Origin: 62-47 sp044463945
Lineage (GTDB): Bacteria; Pseudomonadota; Alphaproteobacteria; Rhizobiales; Xanthobacteraceae
Assembly: GCA_044463945.1 (NCBI GenBank)
Contig: JBIQLW010000005.1
Coordinates: forward strand, 1 to 64,000
Direction: 5' to 3'
DNA length: 64,000 nt
In this document: piece by piece, positions 63,876 through 64,000 of the stretch
How the letters are laid out: the number at the start of each line of letters is the position of its first letter
Position numbering within the stretch: the first letter of the stretch is position 1
Notes under the pieces: model-generated
Seen by the model: the letters and a program-made list of their open reading frames with translations, nothing else
What the model was told of the DNA's origin: nothing
Database searches by the model: none
Made by a program: the position numbers and the translations under genes

Positions 63876-63896
63876 TGTATATTGTGATGATATACA
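63876..63896. promoter_or_regulatory. Probable brnTA operator: TGTATAT-N7-ATATACA
   Basis: A perfect 7-bp inverted repeat with a 7-base spacer, just upstream of the brnT start codon. Ribbon-helix-helix antitoxins such as BrnA repress their own promoter by binding such repeats. The AT-rich arms also contain likely -10 sequence. Confidence 0.65.
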
Positions 63897-63963
63897 TTGA
63901 TTTGTAATCGGCCTCCCGGTTCATTATTGAAGCGGAGGCCCCGTACGAACAGACTGGAATCCC

Positions 63964-64000
63964 ATGGCCGACTGGAGCGCGCAGCAGTATCTGAAATTCG
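63964..64000 (+). CDS. tam: Trans-aconitate 2-methyltransferase, N-terminal fragment
   Basis: Only the first 12 codons are in the window (MADWSAQQYLKF), matching the very conserved start of Tam, an SAM-dependent enzyme that methylates trans-aconitate. The gene runs past the window end. The assignment rests on this short segment, which is distinctive. Confidence 0.75.
   Translation, partial: MADWSAQQYLKF

Overview
The window looks like chromosomal DNA of an alphaproteobacterium of the Nitrobacteraceae/Bradyrhizobiaceae group (Bradyrhizobium, Rhodopseudomonas, Afipia type). The basis is the high GC content, gene products of that lineage, an alphaproteobacterial LexA operator (GAAC-N7-GAAC), a GGAAC-N17-GTT general-stress promoter, and small palindromic repeats I recognise from that family. 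No rRNA, tRNA, CRISPR array or insertion sequence was recognised.

Layout. 0-4.1 kb: end of an RND efflux pump, a GMC oxidoreductase divergent from an M20 amidohydrolase, and a DUF892 ferritin-like stress protein. 4.5-13.4 kb: a DNA-damage block. UdgX-DUF4130 fusion and radical-SAM genes run leftward; the mutagenesis cassette imuA-imuB-dnaE2 runs rightward from a LexA-box promoter. 13.9-20.1 kb: crotonase, an Ala/Pro-rich secreted protein, a diguanylate cyclase with a DUF2336 protein, and an ECF sigma/anti-sigma pair. 20.1-48.6 kb: a catabolic island with a MalT-like LuxR regulator, a branched-chain-type ABC importer, two IlvD-type dehydratases, D- and L-2-hydroxyacid dehydrogenases, two divergent fused 2-oxoacid:ferredoxin oxidoreductases, acyl-CoA dehydrogenase, a CaiB/BaiF-type CoA enzyme, crotonase, an FAH-type hydratase and an SDR. 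48.6-64 kb: UvrD/PcrA helicase, thioesterase, D-lactate-type dehydrogenase, MFS transporter, AsmA-like protein, a ribbon-helix-helix protein, another hydroxyacid dehydrogenase, EttA, a BrnT/BrnA toxin-antitoxin pair and the start of a trans-aconitate methyltransferase.

How the genes may work together. The island reads as a route that imports 2-hydroxy and/or 2,3-dihydroxy acids, converts them to 2-oxoacids, decarboxylates these oxidatively to acyl-CoA with ferredoxin as acceptor, and continues by beta-oxidation-like steps. This is inference. A 16-bp inverted repeat, TCGTCG-N4-CGACGA, lies upstream of the glcD-like operon, the ABC operon and the divergent oxidoreductase pair, with a one-mismatch copy before the CoA-transferase operon. 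It is a strong candidate for the island's own operator. Two island genes carry single inactivating lesions: a 1-nt frameshift in a crotonase and an amber codon in the CaiB/BaiF gene.

Small palindromic elements are scattered over both flanks but were not seen between about 14 and 50 kb. Three of them lie inside genes and are read in frame: in imuB, dnaE2 and uvrD/pcrA, all DNA-damage or replication genes. This parallels Rickettsia palindromic elements and is, with the island operator, the most unusual feature of the window.
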